This document shows positions 21,467-34,900 of a stretch of DNA of 64,000 nucleotides, one piece after another (the first letter of the stretch is position 1; each line of letters starts with the position of its first letter). The notes beneath the pieces were generated by a model. The model made no database searches, was not told where the DNA came from, and saw only the letters and a program-made list of their open reading frames with translations. Where the stretch lies: positions 1,161,757 to 1,225,756 of the forward strand of contig JAAOMT010000512.1 of the NCBI GenBank assembly GCA_016748015.1, read 5' to 3'. Both the position numbers and the translations under genes were made by a program. The DNA is from Geosiphon pyriformis. Lineage: Eukaryota; Glomeromycota; Glomeromycetes; Archaeosporales; Geosiphonaceae.

Positions 21467-23892
21467 TTTGTATTAGGACCTAATAATTGTAGATTTTTTC
21501 CTTATCAATCTACAAAGATGAGGTGGTAGCAACTACAAAAATCAATAATACCGGCTTCACGACGAGTGAAAAAAATGTAATTAGACTTGTCCAAAGGTGA
21601 AGTTGATTATTAGGAAAATGAATCTCGGAATATAACAATGAAGAGATAGTCAGATGACTTGATGTCATGTGGTCTCACAAAAGCTAAAACTTTTAAATCG
21701 AGAATTGTTAATTACAAATAATTTTGGATTTGTTTAATTGAGAACAAAACATGCTAAAATTCCATTCAAGGTTAAGATGTTACAAAAATTAATTTAAAAC
21801 TAAATTAGAAATCTAAATAATGAGTTTAATATATAAAATAAATTAAAACTTGGCCTAAAAAAACAAAATTTTAGCAAACTAAAAATTAAAAAATTAAGAT
21901 TTTATAAAATATGAATATTTATTTTAACTAAAATTAACAATTATGTTTAAGTTTAAGGTTAATAACCAAGATAATGATTAAATTATATGCTAAGAAAAAT
22001 AATAAAAAATTCAAAATTCAAATAACTATAAAATAAAATGTCGATATTTTGGTTAATCTGTTCATTATATTTGAATGAATCAATTAAAATTAGGATATTT
22101 GTTATTTTATGATTTTAAAACAATAAGTTCACTTGATTTCTTTTATTACATATTTTATTTTATAAAACTATTTTAGCTTTTCAATACAGTTAATTTAAAA
22201 TTTTTTGCCAATGAGGAAAGCTATTGTGTAAATTATAATTCCTAATATTTATCAATATTTATATAATTTTTTTTATTATCGAAATTTTTAAATTTCAAAA
22301 TATTTTGAATTTGAAAATACTTCTTTGAGAGTAAAATATTTATTGAACTTGGACGCCAATCCATTATCCTTTTTTCATTTAAAATATTTTGTATTTTAAT
22401 TAACATCCATTTAAAGTTTTTCTCTTCGAATTTTAGTAAAAAAAATTTCAAAGTATTTCTTTTCGGCTTTTTTTTAAAAGAAAAATGTTTTTCTTGAATT
22501 TGAAAACTCCCTAAATTTTTATGAAAACTTCGACTAACAAATTAACTATTTACTAATATTGGTTAAAAAATACTATTAGATAGTTGAGCTTTCCGTCTAA
22601 AATTTGAACAACCGGAAACTCGGCACATCATCAGAAATTTCGCGATTACAAATTTTTTGTGTCAAGAAAAATATTACATCTCTTCTTGGCTGATAAAATT
22701 GTATAAATTGATCATATGAAATTAGAAAATTCGGTTAGTGTGTGTGTAAGATGTATACTGGCAAAAAAAGAATCAATTAGTAAACTATACTGAAGAAAGA
22801 AAATGGTTAAGCTTTTTTTGATCATTTATTATTTATAGGATAAGCTAGGAAAGAATGAAAAATTAAAGCACCATTTTACTAATAAAATAACAAGGTTGAG
22901 ATTGCAATCAAGGTTAGGAATTGGGGTCGAGTCCCAGAGACTGAGATCGATTAATATAATGTGGTTTTGTGCTAGAGTTCCTTTTCACTGTAACATAAAA
23001 TGGCGTAAAACAGATCTTTGATCATAGGAAGGGAGAATTTGGACTGTTTAATAAATTTTGAATTGTTCCTTATGAAATTTTATCTATTGGAAACTGCTCA
23101 TTTGCTCAATAAATGATCGTGTAGAATGCTGGGTAAAGAATGTAACAAAAAGAAATCAGCATGACTAATTAAATGAACAAAGATTCAAAAAATAGATATT
23201 ATAGAACCAAGAGAAAAAGTTACAATGTGTTTTGACAAAAAAAATCGTGTGCTTATACAACTGGCGAAACTTTATTTTAGTCAATGTCAAAACAATTGCA
23301 CAAATTCTTGGGCCTTGATATTATCGTTTTACTAAAAGCTAGCTTTTTCTCTATCGAGGCTTGAAAGAATTTATTAATTATATTTCTAAATATCTTTTAT
23401 TTTAAAGTATAATTAGCAAGAACTATTTTACAAAATAAATTTTCTTATGTTGTTTTATTTAAATAACTTTTTTGTTTTTCAAGTTTAGAGCAGAATTATT
23501 AATTGTTAATCACAAAATGTGTTACCATTATTGTAATTTTCAATTCAATTATAGCAATCATAATTTAAAGTAATACTTAAAAATTTTAATGACATTTGCC
23601 AAATCACTTTAAATAAAAATAGTTGAATTTCGAGGAGCCAGTCATTAAAATAAAACCATACCTCTGAGTTATTAGGTATAATAAAACAAAAAATGAGAAA
23701 ATTAATATGAAAACATACTATACTAAGTCTATTATTGATTTCGTCAATGTCTGTTTGCCAATACAAAAGAATTAAAAGCCCAACTCATTATCCAAAATAA
23801 GATTTATATTTCTAAACTTGGTATAAAAAATTTAAATATAAAATATTTGATGTGTATTTCTTATACTTTTAAACAATTTTACATTATTGTTG

Positions 23893-23957
<65 letters not shown>

Positions 23958-25374
23958 CTATTTTTATTATTGTTAGATACTCTTTTTAATTACTGCTTTG
24001 ATTAATACAATTTAAATTATAAAAATAACTTTTTACTCTTTTTTTCTCAAGCTAGTTTTTAAAAATATTAATTTTACTATTACTATTACCACTATTACAC
24101 TACTATCTTTATTATTACTACTATCTTTAAACAAAAAAAGAATTTTAAACAACAAAAACAGCTCTTTAAAGCTCTATTAAAATAAATATAAACTGGCCAA
24201 AAATATTTTTGTTATTAACAATATAATGCAAAAATAATAAATAACAAAATACAAATAAAAGCATAAAAACCAAAAAATGCAAAAAAAAAGACAAATTCAT
24301 AACAAATATTAAAAAACAGAAAATATTTTCAATTATATTTTATTAATTAAAATATATTCAAAAACAATCCTTAACATAATAAATAAAATTGACCAGATTT
24401 GCTTTAATGCTATAGTAAAAAACATTGAATTAAAAAAAAATTAAAATAGTATTATTAAAAAAATTGGTTAAAATCTATAACTATTATTTTTTTATTAAGT
24501 TATGTTTAAACTTAGGTTTGTTAATATTATAAATAAAACAATTAATTAAGTATTGGTTATACAAAATAAAGTTATTAAACATAATACACAATAAAGTTAA
24601 ATAAAATGTACCAATATATTAATATACGTATATTTTTAATTCAAATCACAAAATTTAAGCAGATAGTTTTATTTATAGTTTTTATTAATTTTAACTAAAA
24701 AAACAAGTAAAATTGGTTAACAAAATATTGTAAATATTGCTTATATTTGCATTTACATAAACAATTTAATATTACAAAAAAACAAGTTAATACAATCAAC
24801 TTTTAAACATTAAAAAAGGCTAAAAAACTTGATAAAACAATAATATGTATTTAATAAAAAATTAAACACTTGCAAAATGAAATTCACAAAAAGATTATTG
24901 CTTTTTTTATGAATTTGAAATTATTATTATTTTTCTTTTTGAAATATCAAATATGATAAACCAAAAAACAAGAAAAATTACAAAAAAACAGGTCAAAAGG
25001 AATTAAAAGTTCATGTAATTATCCAAAATGAAGCTAATGTGTGCAAGACTTGCAATTGGTGTGAAAACATCCAAAACATCAGAGGATCTGATATATATAT
25101 ATAAATGCCGAAATTCTAAGCCTGTAATGGATAGAGATGACGATGGTGCTCGGGGAATTTTTCTCCGGGCATTGCTTGATGGAGCCTTGATTCTCTTTGG
25201 AGATCATTCAGGAAATAGTAGCAATGTCTATTATTGATATCTTAGAATCCATCCGGGTAATTTCGTATTAACATAAATAATAGGTATTTCTAGTCTGAAG
25301 GATCGCAAAAACAATGAGGAACTTATGCTACAATCATGACCAGAAGTCCGTAATGAGTCTAAAAGTTCGAAACA
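21467..25374. other. Long AT-rich gene-free block
   Basis: From about 21720 to 25000 the sequence is overwhelmingly A/T with no gene on either strand. It contains a long ATT microsatellite. At 25028-25237 (+) a 69-codon frame contains DGALILFGDHSGNSSNVYY, vaguely kelch-like, then stops; probably a relic. The end of the block is the 3' flank of ARP6. Confidence 0.55.
23896..23958. repeat. (ATT)n microsatellite
   Basis: About 20 ATT units with a single ATTAGT interruption at 23938-23941, continuing as degenerate ATT/ACT repeats to about 24120. Confidence 0.95.
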
Positions 25375-27648
25375 TTATTCATGGACTTCTTCGATCTCTC
25401 CTCCCATATCAAACTTCTGGAGACAAATATTGCTTCCATGTTCCAAATATTCGTTACGTGTCACTGATTTTTCTTTGAACTCTGGAGTCCTTGCAAATTG
25501 GGTTCCCCCGTGCCATGCATATGCAAGAGGACTATTAAGAAAAGTAATAAATGTAAAATTTTTCTTGAAACATCAAAATAGAACATCCAAGAATAATCAT
25601 ACTCCTCTGGCATTCCAACCCGCACTTCATACTGTGAGGGAGCTAAAACGCGAAGATCTTTTTCGCTTTAAATAATAAGTTTGAGGTGTCAATTTGAACC
25701 AAGGGTTTACACATCAAGAGAATTCAGAAAGAAATTCTCTTACATGCGTTCCTTGTATCCTGAAAACAAGCAATTTCCTCCAATCAATACTATATTACCG
25801 TAGAATAAGCCATGTAAATCTTAATGATTTAAACGATTTGTGATTTTATTAAAGGATAGATTAAGATTTTTCAAATACTCGAAGTTTCAAGTAAAGGATT
25901 GAGAGATTTTACTTACCTGAATGAGTCGCGTTAATAGCTTCGACAATAGTTTCAGGTACTCCACCTTGGGACATTCCTAATGATATATTAGATAAATACT
26001 CGAGTTCGCTGTGTTCTTACAAAATAGCTAAATAATATTTGAATACCGATATCGGAAGGATGAAAAAGTAATTCTGGTACAGTGAAACGTTCATTATTCA
26101 TGTGTAAAGCTTGCTCTTCAAGCTGGCTATATTGCTTCACCGACTCCACATTACCACTTGCAGCAGAACCTCTTGACTTTTCAAAATAATTAAATTAAAT
26201 AGACGGTTTTGATTTAAGACAAAGAATTCATCATGTAAAATATACTCGGATGTAGCCTTTCTTGTTCCTTGAAAAATCCGGCAGAACGTATTCCTGAAGA
26301 ATTGAGTTGTTACGTGTCTTTTTTCTAAAAATGAAACATAAAAATCAATTTATGAATGCAGTGATAATTTATTTCTCAAACGTAAAATAATCTTTACCTA
26401 CAAATTTCAAGGTCACCAAGAAAATCTTGCGATACATAGCAACAAGTCTCTTTCACTTCGTTCATTACGTAAGTTTGATCCATCATATCCCAGTATCTGT
26501 AACGAGAAAGTCGAATCCCAATGAACCCAAGGAACGATAATTATAAAGTCAAAACCAAAGGTACTAAAAGGTAAACCTAAATGATACAATCTCTTTAAGG
26601 TGATTCGTTAAAAGTTTTCCCCCAATATTTATCCTTGATTATAGAAAAATTATGAGATTATAATAGTAAAAATAAAAAACATAAAATTAGAATGTTGAGC
26701 AACCTTCTGATAGCCGGAAAAATCGGGCGCCCCATGACAAAAGGCACCACATGTGTAAACGAATATCCTGAGTCTACAACTAGAACACAATCTGGTGGAT
26801 CGGATGACTGTTCACTTTGAACACCATATAGACTTGAGATGTCGTTCTGTATACAAAACCATGGGGCTATTAGAAAACAGAATCAATTAGTAATTAAATG
26901 TTTTTCAAAATGAAAAGCTATAGTAAAATGGGTGCAGTATATATTCTAACTGCAAATGCTGATATTTGCTATTGATCAAAATAAAAGTGCAAGGCTTACC
27001 AATTGCTCGGCAACAAGAATAAAATTCGTACACCTCAAAAACCATTTCATCGTATGTCTTTTGAATATTGGGTAAATTGAAACAGGGTTCAGTCACCAAT
27101 AGGCTTGTGATGGAGGGCTCGCACTAACAATGTAAATTAACTAATACTTTTATTATCGATTTCAAATTTTGGTATTTATTGAAGCATATTGGAAATACAG
27201 ACGTCAAGGACTTCAGTTGAAAATATGCGGTCCCATACAGCCTTTTCCACCTCCCAGTTTGTAAGATACCCCTAGTCGAGAGATAAATGAAATACAACAG
27301 TTAGGATAAACCTGAAAGGCTTCAGGCAAAAATTGGTTTGGTATTTAAATTTTTGATTTATGAAACACAAACTTTTTCAAAAGGAAGTCTATACTGAAGG
27401 CCAGAATAATCTGCACAAGTATCTACCAAGTCAGCAACGAAACTTCGTTTATCACCTTTCCCGCGAGTTACTTTACAGTTGGGAAAAAGTCTTTAAATTT
27501 CAGAACAGGTAAAAGTGGTAATTCGACAACGCGTCATATATAAATACACTAGGAATGTTTACTTCAAAGAGTCCGGAAACCCAGCATAACCCACTTTGAT
27601 TGTGCTGGCTCCATTGTCGAGCACTAAAACTTTGTCTGCCATATTCAT
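25375..27648 (-). CDS. ARP6: Actin-related protein 6 (SWR1 complex subunit)
   Basis: Thirteen exons (27648-27563, 27490-27373, 27271-27203, 27123-27000, 26866-26704, 26633-26577, 26496-26398, 26324-26246, 26176-26047, 25976-25917, 25819-25744, 25665-25603, 25531-25375) give 426 residues, the usual ARP6 size. The actin-fold blocks are in order: [17 protein letters not shown] at the N-terminus, [42 protein letters not shown], the ARP6-typical [34 protein letters not shown] and [16 protein letters not shown]6 helps SWR1 deposit histone H2A.Z; nuclear. A second in-frame ATG at 27642 gives [11 protein letters not shown] and could be the true start. The donor after exon 3 reads GTCTGT, which is weak. 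Lies 335 nt downstream of the UBX gene on the same strand. Confidence 0.93.
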
Positions 27649-27983
27649 GAGTTTTGAAGGCTCTGAATTTTCAGAAATTTTTCTTTTCTCATGAATCAAC
27701 AATCAATCACAAAACCTGATTTTGATTTAACTTATTTTGATGTCTATTCAGGCTCTTGATTTTTGGTGTGACAATCATTAGTAGCTAATAAAAATGCCGC
27801 TTGCATCTCACATAATTAATCAATTTGCTATGTGTATCGAAGTGGCGACAAATAACATAAATAATCTTCATGTATAGAAATTCATTGATTTAAAGTTTCA
27901 ACATGTTCAGGAGTCAGTACCCATCGAGAATACAGGGAGAATAGAACTCAGAATTTACACTTACTTTTCACGATCATGAGGGA

Positions 27984-30116
27984 TTACATGCTGACGCTTA
28001 TCAACACATTCTCTAGACCAGCCTCTTGTATGGTTTGATCGATCTTATCGATCAATTGTTGACGGTTAAATACAAGCTGTAAAGAAACAATATTTTAACA
28101 AGTTGATTTGAGTGCATGACCAGTTCTGAAATGTCAATTGAACAAACCTCAAACGGCTGATCAGGTACAGATTCAGATTTTATATATTCGTACAAATATA
28201 GAACAGGATCTGATTTTCGAAACCGCCGTACTATCCTTGAACCATCTGGAGGATTATCAAAAAGATTAATAATTTCCAAAGGGGGAGTGAAAATGGGATT
28301 TATTTAAGCCGACCTGCAAGACGGAATTGTATTTTCGTAACAGCGGGTTCTTCTTGAGACGGTTCAGCTCTTTGAATAGGCTTAATAGTATTGAAAGTTT
28401 TTAGATCCGGAGATTCTTTTAATTTTGAAAGAAATTAAGCTTGTGCACTTCAAAAATTGTAACTGGAGATCATGAAAAATACATATAAATTACCATGCTC
28501 CGACGGCACCTCGATAACCGATGGAGTTTCTTGAGTTTTATAATGCAGCGATTCTTGCATCGCCGCATTTATTTGTTCCTCTTCTGTCATATCTGATATA
28601 TCCTGTTCCAAATAGGAGACAAGAATTTTCTGAGTTATAGGCGAAAACTTTTAGAAAAAATATCATAATCACCTTTACAGCAGGTTTTTGAGGTTTTGGT
28701 TGGTGTGACAAGGAATATCTTTCCAAAAAATCAGTGACTACAATAATATATCCAAAATACATACAAAGTTTATTTCATTTAAAAGATGAACTATTTGGTA
28801 TTATAAAATAAACCTACCAGCCATTATGAACTCGGTTGGTGACATTTGAATGCTCCAGACTTTTATTCGTTCTCCTGTGAATGATGATGGATAATTATGT
28901 AAATTACAAGTTCACAATTGATCACCCAACAAAGTTCCTAATTACAAACCAGTTCGGGGATCAATTATTGCGATATGTGGATAATTTTCAATAGGATAAA
29001 AAGACGTGTAACGTCGACCTTCCGGATGATCGTGATCAAACTATATCAAATTATGTTGTGATTATGAATACCAAACTGGCGATACTCTTGTACTAAACAA
29101 TTAATATAATACCGACTTGGAGAAAATAAAAATCAGCTCTAATCACATCCTTGACTGTGCTGTCGCTCCATAAGTCTCGATTTAGTACAAAACATGCAAA
29201 TTCGGAAGAGTCTTGAATGTTCACCATAAGCCACCTGTTTTCATTTCGAGCTAGTAGACGCGCCTGATAAAAAAAATGTTTTATTATTTAATTTAAATTT
29301 ATGATTTATATTAAAATTGAAAAACAACCTTTTCGAAGTCGCCTTTGTGCATAATATCAAGAGGAGGCCTGAACAAAGTGTCCAGACGGGAAGGTCTATT
29401 GGTATCGGAACCTACTTAAGAACGTAAGGATCAAGATAATAACGATCAAATCGAGGTGAAAATATTGAATCCCATTACCTGATGCTACGTGAGCAGTTTC
29501 AGCACGAAAAGGTTCAGGTGGCGTTCTACCATGAACATGTTGCCCTAACACCTGATTTACATTCCTTCTGCCTAAGTTGATTAAATCATGAGATTAAATT
29601 TATATGAGTTCATCAAAAAATGTATTTACAAAGACGCGTAAATTTGTTCATACTACGAAGCAGAGCTGCTATAATTTCTTCATCAGGTTCTGGTTCTCCA
29701 ACTAGAACTTCACGTCTTGGGGCGATTGGAGGACGAACAGAGTCTGAGGCTCGAATTTGGTCGTCTTCTTGAGCTAGTAGTCTCGCAAATTCAGCATCAC
29801 TATCAATCGCAGCATTAGGAGCCTCGTCAAAAGGATTTATTCTTGCTGACGTTTTCTCGGGAGATATTGACTGGGAACTCATAGGTGTTAAATCAACACC
29901 TCCACTTTCAAGGAACAACGTAATTGCCTGTTCGACAACGCCATCGGACACCTTTGCAAGTGGAATCAAGGTGAAAGTCTAGTGAGTTGAAAGCTTTAAA
30001 AAAACCAAGCGAAAATTATAAGTAAATACCGCTAAATAGGTAAGAGCAACTGATGGGTCAGCATTTGTAACGCTACAAAATTGAATAATAGCAGCTTCGT
30101 CAACTTGTTCAGCCAT
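27984..30116 (-). CDS. UBX5: UBA-UAS-UIM-UBX ubiquitin adaptor (UBXN7/Ubx5 type)
   Basis: Twelve exons (30116-30030, 29951-29630, 29571-29479, 29411-29329, 29263-29117, 29040-28950, 28874-28818, 28737-28673, 28602-28494, 28415-28314, 28245-28148, 28076-27984) give 448 residues. Residues 1-45 are a UBA-like helix bundle. A thioredoxin-like UAS domain spans about 175-310 (RPPLDIMHKGDF to VTDFLERY). A UIM lies at about 321-333 (EEEQINAAMQESL). The C-terminal UBX domain is at 366-448 (KIQFRLADGSRIVRRF, then QPFELVFNRQ). Such proteins link ubiquitinated clients, including cullin ligases, to Cdc48/p97. Two introns start with unusual GTCGGT/GTCGGC donors (after 29117 and 28314); the joins are fixed by alignment to the family. 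All phases match. Confidence 0.92.
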
Positions 30117-30544
30117 AATAAGTTTAAAAGTTTTACTATTTATTTTATTTTGCTCAACTGAAGTTTTCGCGAAGACGAGATTTGTTTTCGGATCTACTTT
30201 TTATAATTATGAAAAACGTCATCTAATGACGCAATCCAATAAGGAATCGAATTTCAAGCCCGTTTAGCTTTGTAATGAATACGATCAAGTAATTTATATG
30301 AAAATGATATTGATTGGAGGCAATCGTTTGAATCACGAGGAGATTTAAGAAGCTAGCAATATTTGACAAGATTAAAAATAATAATTAAAACAATCAATTT
30401 CTGTTTATAATAATCATACTTTGACCGTTTAAAAGTTAAGATACCAATTCTTTAAAATCAATTAGAAATCATGTCATTTGGATAATATTATAGTTCTATA
30501 ATAACTTAATAATTTTAAAAAATTAATTTAAATATATAATATTT
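30117..30544. other. 5' flank of the UBX gene
   Basis: Non-coding AT-rich sequence upstream of the UBX start; no element assigned. Confidence 0.4.
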
Positions 30545-31480
30545 ACCTTGTATTAAACTATAACGGTATACCCTAAGAAATCACCGGTTAAATCAATTCC
30601 ACCATCACCCGGTTCTTGTCTATTTGATATGAGAAAAGAAGTTTCAGTACTTGTCTTCAACATTGTCAAGATAAATGTCCTTGAGCGAATCATAGCAACA
30701 TTATTATATATCCTATTCACCAAAGGGCCACCAAGCTAATGGTGCGTCTTTTAAAAACGGTAACTTTTCGAAAACGTTCACAGCAAGCCGTCCACCGTAC
30801 ACCAGATCTGGATACCTGACTGATAACTTTCACAAGCTTTGGTCATGATGTGCTTTCAATTCTCCGATTCTACATCTAGTGACAGCGTAACTTCAGAACC
30901 ATAAAAACTCCACAAATAACTCAGTGAAAAGCTACATAATTCAATGTCGAAAAATTTTTGAGATTTCTTTTTCAAATTGGTCTCCTTTTTCGTAAAAATT
31001 GATTATTGTTATTAATATTCGTTTGTCATTGGTAAAAAATGTTTGTCAGTGAATGACAGGGATTTGTGAGCGAAGTTTGTTTCCTGTATGCATAAAAAGA
31101 AAGATTAATTCCTTTAATGATATTGGAATCAAAGGTCTTTACTTATAAAAAGTAGGTTGTCCTCAGCTCGTTATAAATATCTCTCATGAAAAACTCAGAA
31201 GTCTAACATACGATTTCTTTCAAGTATTTCATCTTTGGATCAAAGAAGCAAAAGAAAAATAATAATTAAATTACCTGAAGCTTTAAAATATTTTTTTCTT
31301 AAACTTGTTAATGTTATAACCAAAAACTTTCTAATATGAACATGCATCCTTAAAAGAGCCTGCTGAAAAAGCGAAAAAATTGACAGCTTATTTAATAATG
31401 AGTCATCAGTTTCCTGACCCTGCATAAAGTGCTTTATCTCGCGTATCATATATTTCCCCAATTAAGGCAACAGAAAAGAT
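30545..31480 (-). other. Unresolved multi-exon gene or gene remnant, unknown protein
   Basis: Several minus-strand pieces have coding character and splice-like borders but I could not join them into one frame. In order: about 31468-31276 (GKYMIREIKHFMQGQETDDS, ends GCTTCAG before GTAATT); about 31232-31212 (MKYLKEI before GTATGT); about 31083-31015 (ETNFAHKSLSFTDKHFLPM after a CATACAG acceptor); about 30995-30860 (SLSYLWSFYGSEVTLSL); 30822-30721 (YPDLVYGGRLAVNVFEKLPF, then KDAPLAWWPF, before GTGAAT); and 30617-30586 (DKNRVMVELI and stop). I do not recognise the protein. It is either an intact gene whose borders I missed or a decaying one. It occupies the upstream side of ATG1. Confidence 0.35.
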
Positions 31481-31926
31481 AATCTAACAAAGCCCTAAAT
31501 TAGACAAGGGTTTGATGATCTTCAGGAAAAATCATAATATGCACATATGACTTGATTGTTAAGAAGTTTCAACTTTTCCTTTGCTAAATTAACGCTTAAT
31601 TCAAAAAACAATGATGGCGATTACACACCAAAATAGGATTTGATCGCAATAGTATGGTATTAGTGGCGCAATGACCAGTAAAACTCGCGCAGTCATTGTT
31701 GTAACACGAATTTTGAATTCCGATAAAATCTCACGTTTTGTGAACTCCGTGAACTTGCAGCAACTTGCTCATCATTACAAAGCTTCTGATCATTTTAAAA
31801 TAATATCCTTCACTTGTCTTATGACCAGCTGTACGAAATTCTATTTATTCCTATCAATGTAGCTTTGTTTCTTCAACTGCGTCACTTTTTTAATCTTTTT
31901 ACGCCCGGTCAACCTTCACCTCAACC
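31481..31926. promoter_or_regulatory. Upstream region of ATG1
   Basis: About 450 bases between the unresolved minus-strand segment and the ATG1 start, with no coding frame of its own that I trust. It must hold the ATG1 promoter; no motif is assigned. Confidence 0.3.
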
Positions 31927-34900
31927 ATGTTTTCAAATAATACTTCCAGCAACAGATCGTACGAACAGGGGGACTCGAAAGAGCCACCTTCAGTCGGTAA
32001 CTACTTTGTTGGTGTCGAAATTGGACGCGGCTCTTTCGCGACCGTATATAAAGGACACCACAAGGTAGGGGAATTTAGGACCTTTTCAAAATGACAGTCT
32101 TCCTTCAAAATTTCACTTAGTATGTGAACGGCTGTTGCCTACCAAAACGTTGTGTTAAAAGTTTCGCCTTATGACACAGAATACATAACTCAACAAACAT
32201 CCTCACTATAAGAATTTTTCCTAATATTTTCAGAAAACGCACGCTGTAGTCGCCATCAAGTCTGTATCAAGATCAAAACTAACTAAAAAATTACTGGAAA
32301 ATTTGGAGTCAGAAATCACTATCCTTAAAGGAATACGGCACAATCACATTGTGCAGTTGGTTGACTGTCAGGTATATTCCTTTATTTATTCCTCTCATTT
32401 CCTTTTGAAACAGTATATCTTAATAAAATTTAAATCTTTATCTTCAATCAGAAATCAGATACACATATTCATTTAATAATGGAATATTGTTCTTTGGGTG
32501 ACTTGTCGAATTACATAAAACGACGTGGGGACTTAAAGGGCGCCAATATTACCGGTATTTCTGTGGCCCCTTCACGCGCACCTCCTAGTGGTCTCAGTGA
32601 ATACGTTGTATTCCATTTTCTTAAACAATTAGGTATGTTTCATTCTCTTCGCTCGTTGTTTTTCTTAAATTTTAGGCTGATGTAATGTATGAAGCGCGCA
32701 TCACAGCTTGTCGCATGAATCAATTGGGTTCATCTATGCTTGGTTTGATTTGTTAGAAAGACTGGAACATTATTTCAATTTCAAAAATGGTTGACGACAA
32801 AAGTTATTGTAATTTCTGACAGCAAACGCTTTGGAGTTTCTGAGATCACAAAACTTAATACATCGTGATATTAAACCTCAGGTCAGCTTCTTTTGCTTAT
32901 GCCTGCCCTCATTAATAGGCTATTTTCACTGAAATTCCAATTATTTTTAGAACCTTTTGTTACTGCCACCTCCTACTGAAAAAGAAAAAGTTTCTTGGTG
33001 TGGATCTCCTGATCTTCCTATATTGAAAATAGCAGATTTCGGTTTCGCGCGTTTATTGCCTGCTACCAGTTTAGCAGAGACATTATGTGGTTCTCCACTT
33101 TATATGGCACCTGAAATATTACGATATGAAAAATATGATGCAAAGGCAGATTTATGGAGTGTTGGTGCAGTATTATATGAGATGATCGTTGGGAAGCCTC
33201 CATTTCGAGCACAAAATCATGTTGAATTACTTGGCAAAATTGAAAAAAGAGGTGATAGAATAAAATTTCCGGGAGATTCTTTTGGGGTTGTTCAATCTGG
33301 GAATCCACAAGTTGCAACTGAAAAACTATCATTGAACACTAAATCAACACCGAATATCTCTGGTCAAACTTTCATAAGTGATGAAATAAAAGACCTAATA
33401 AGACAATTGTTGAAAAAAAATCCAGTTGAACGAATATCTTTTGAGGAATTTTTCATGAATCCTTGCGTCGCTGGTGAGCTGCAGCCTCAATCACCTATCA
33501 TCAGCTCAAAGGCAAAGTCATCCTATGATCAAAAAAGCAAATCCAAAAATTCGATACGAGTAAATAATTCCAATCATGATTTTGATCATACAAATCAGTA
33601 TTCTAAGGAAAGATCAATATCTTCACCGGTCGCCCCTCTGAACCCTCAAGATGGGGCAATCGGTAAGAATCTTCAAACGAAGACATGCCAAACTCAATCA
33701 AAAACAAACGGTCTGCGTAAAGACATTGAAGGCTTATTGCCAAAAGGGATAGGAAACGCAACAGAGCTTTCACCCGCTCCGCAAAGAAAGAATTCCAAAG
33801 AAATTGAAAAACCGCGGCAATTATACCAACGGTAATCCAAATGGTTCTAGAATATTCAATTTACATGATGAAATTCTTACGCAGTATTTTTTTTAAAGGT
33901 CCTCGCGGTACCCCCTCAGTACAGGTAACCCTGGTCTGGGCCTGCACTCCTCGTATGAGAAATACGTTGAATCGAAGGGTCAGGATATTAATTTTTTGAA
34001 TGCACCCGAATCAGGGTTTTATTATGATGGGAATTCCCCATCATCTTCTCTAATGGTGCAAAAACTAGAAAAGGACAGTCTTGCATCGAAAAAACGTCAC
34101 ACCTACAATGGTGTTGGTCCCATTGATGGAAATCTTTTGAGACTGAATTCTGAAGAGGAGGAAGTGCTCCTTGCTAGGGAATATGTCGTAGTAGAAGAGA
34201 AAAGTACAATAGAAATAAACGCATTAGCAGATGGTAAGTTTACAAAGGCTTTAGACTTCTATCCTAAGCATAGACAGGGATGGAGCCAGCCCATTTTTTG
34301 TCTTTTCTGGTAAATTAATATTAATCTTCACAAGAAATTGCTATTGCGGCTGAAATAGTAATAAGAAATATCACGAAACACGGTAATCTGCAAATCGGAT
34401 CTTCCTCACCTGTAAATAACGATGCCCCATATCGTCGACAATCACCAATACCTGATCCTTCGGCAACTTATTTTTATTCGACAACTCCACCTTTCGCCCT
34501 ACCGGTTCCTAGCCACGCGAGGAGCCAATCTACTCGTAGTAATGGTAGTGCCACTTCAGCTTTGGCAAGAGCATTATCCATTACTTCAGAACGTTTATTT
34601 GGGACTGGTAATTCCCCTCCTCACGGGAATGATAAGTCTTCTAAGGCAAAAGGGAATGCTATCGGTTCAAGTGGAAGTTCTCCAAATAATCCCAAAGAGG
34701 TAGGGCTGTGAGAACACATGAAGTGAATTTTGGTTTTATTGAGAACAAGAATTCAAATTATCGAATATTCATAGGAAGCTGTGATAAAGAATATCGAAGA
34801 TGCTGCACGTAAAGCATGTGTTGTCTATGAGTTTGCCGACAATAAATTTTATCGATTATTGCCACCTCCACCCACCGCTAGCAATGATTTGGATGTTATC

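Noticed and set aside
22905-22940. A tRNA-like T-arm sequence (gggtcgagtccc)
   Set aside because: No matching acceptor stem, anticodon arm or TTCGANTC loop around it; the rest does not fold as a tRNA.
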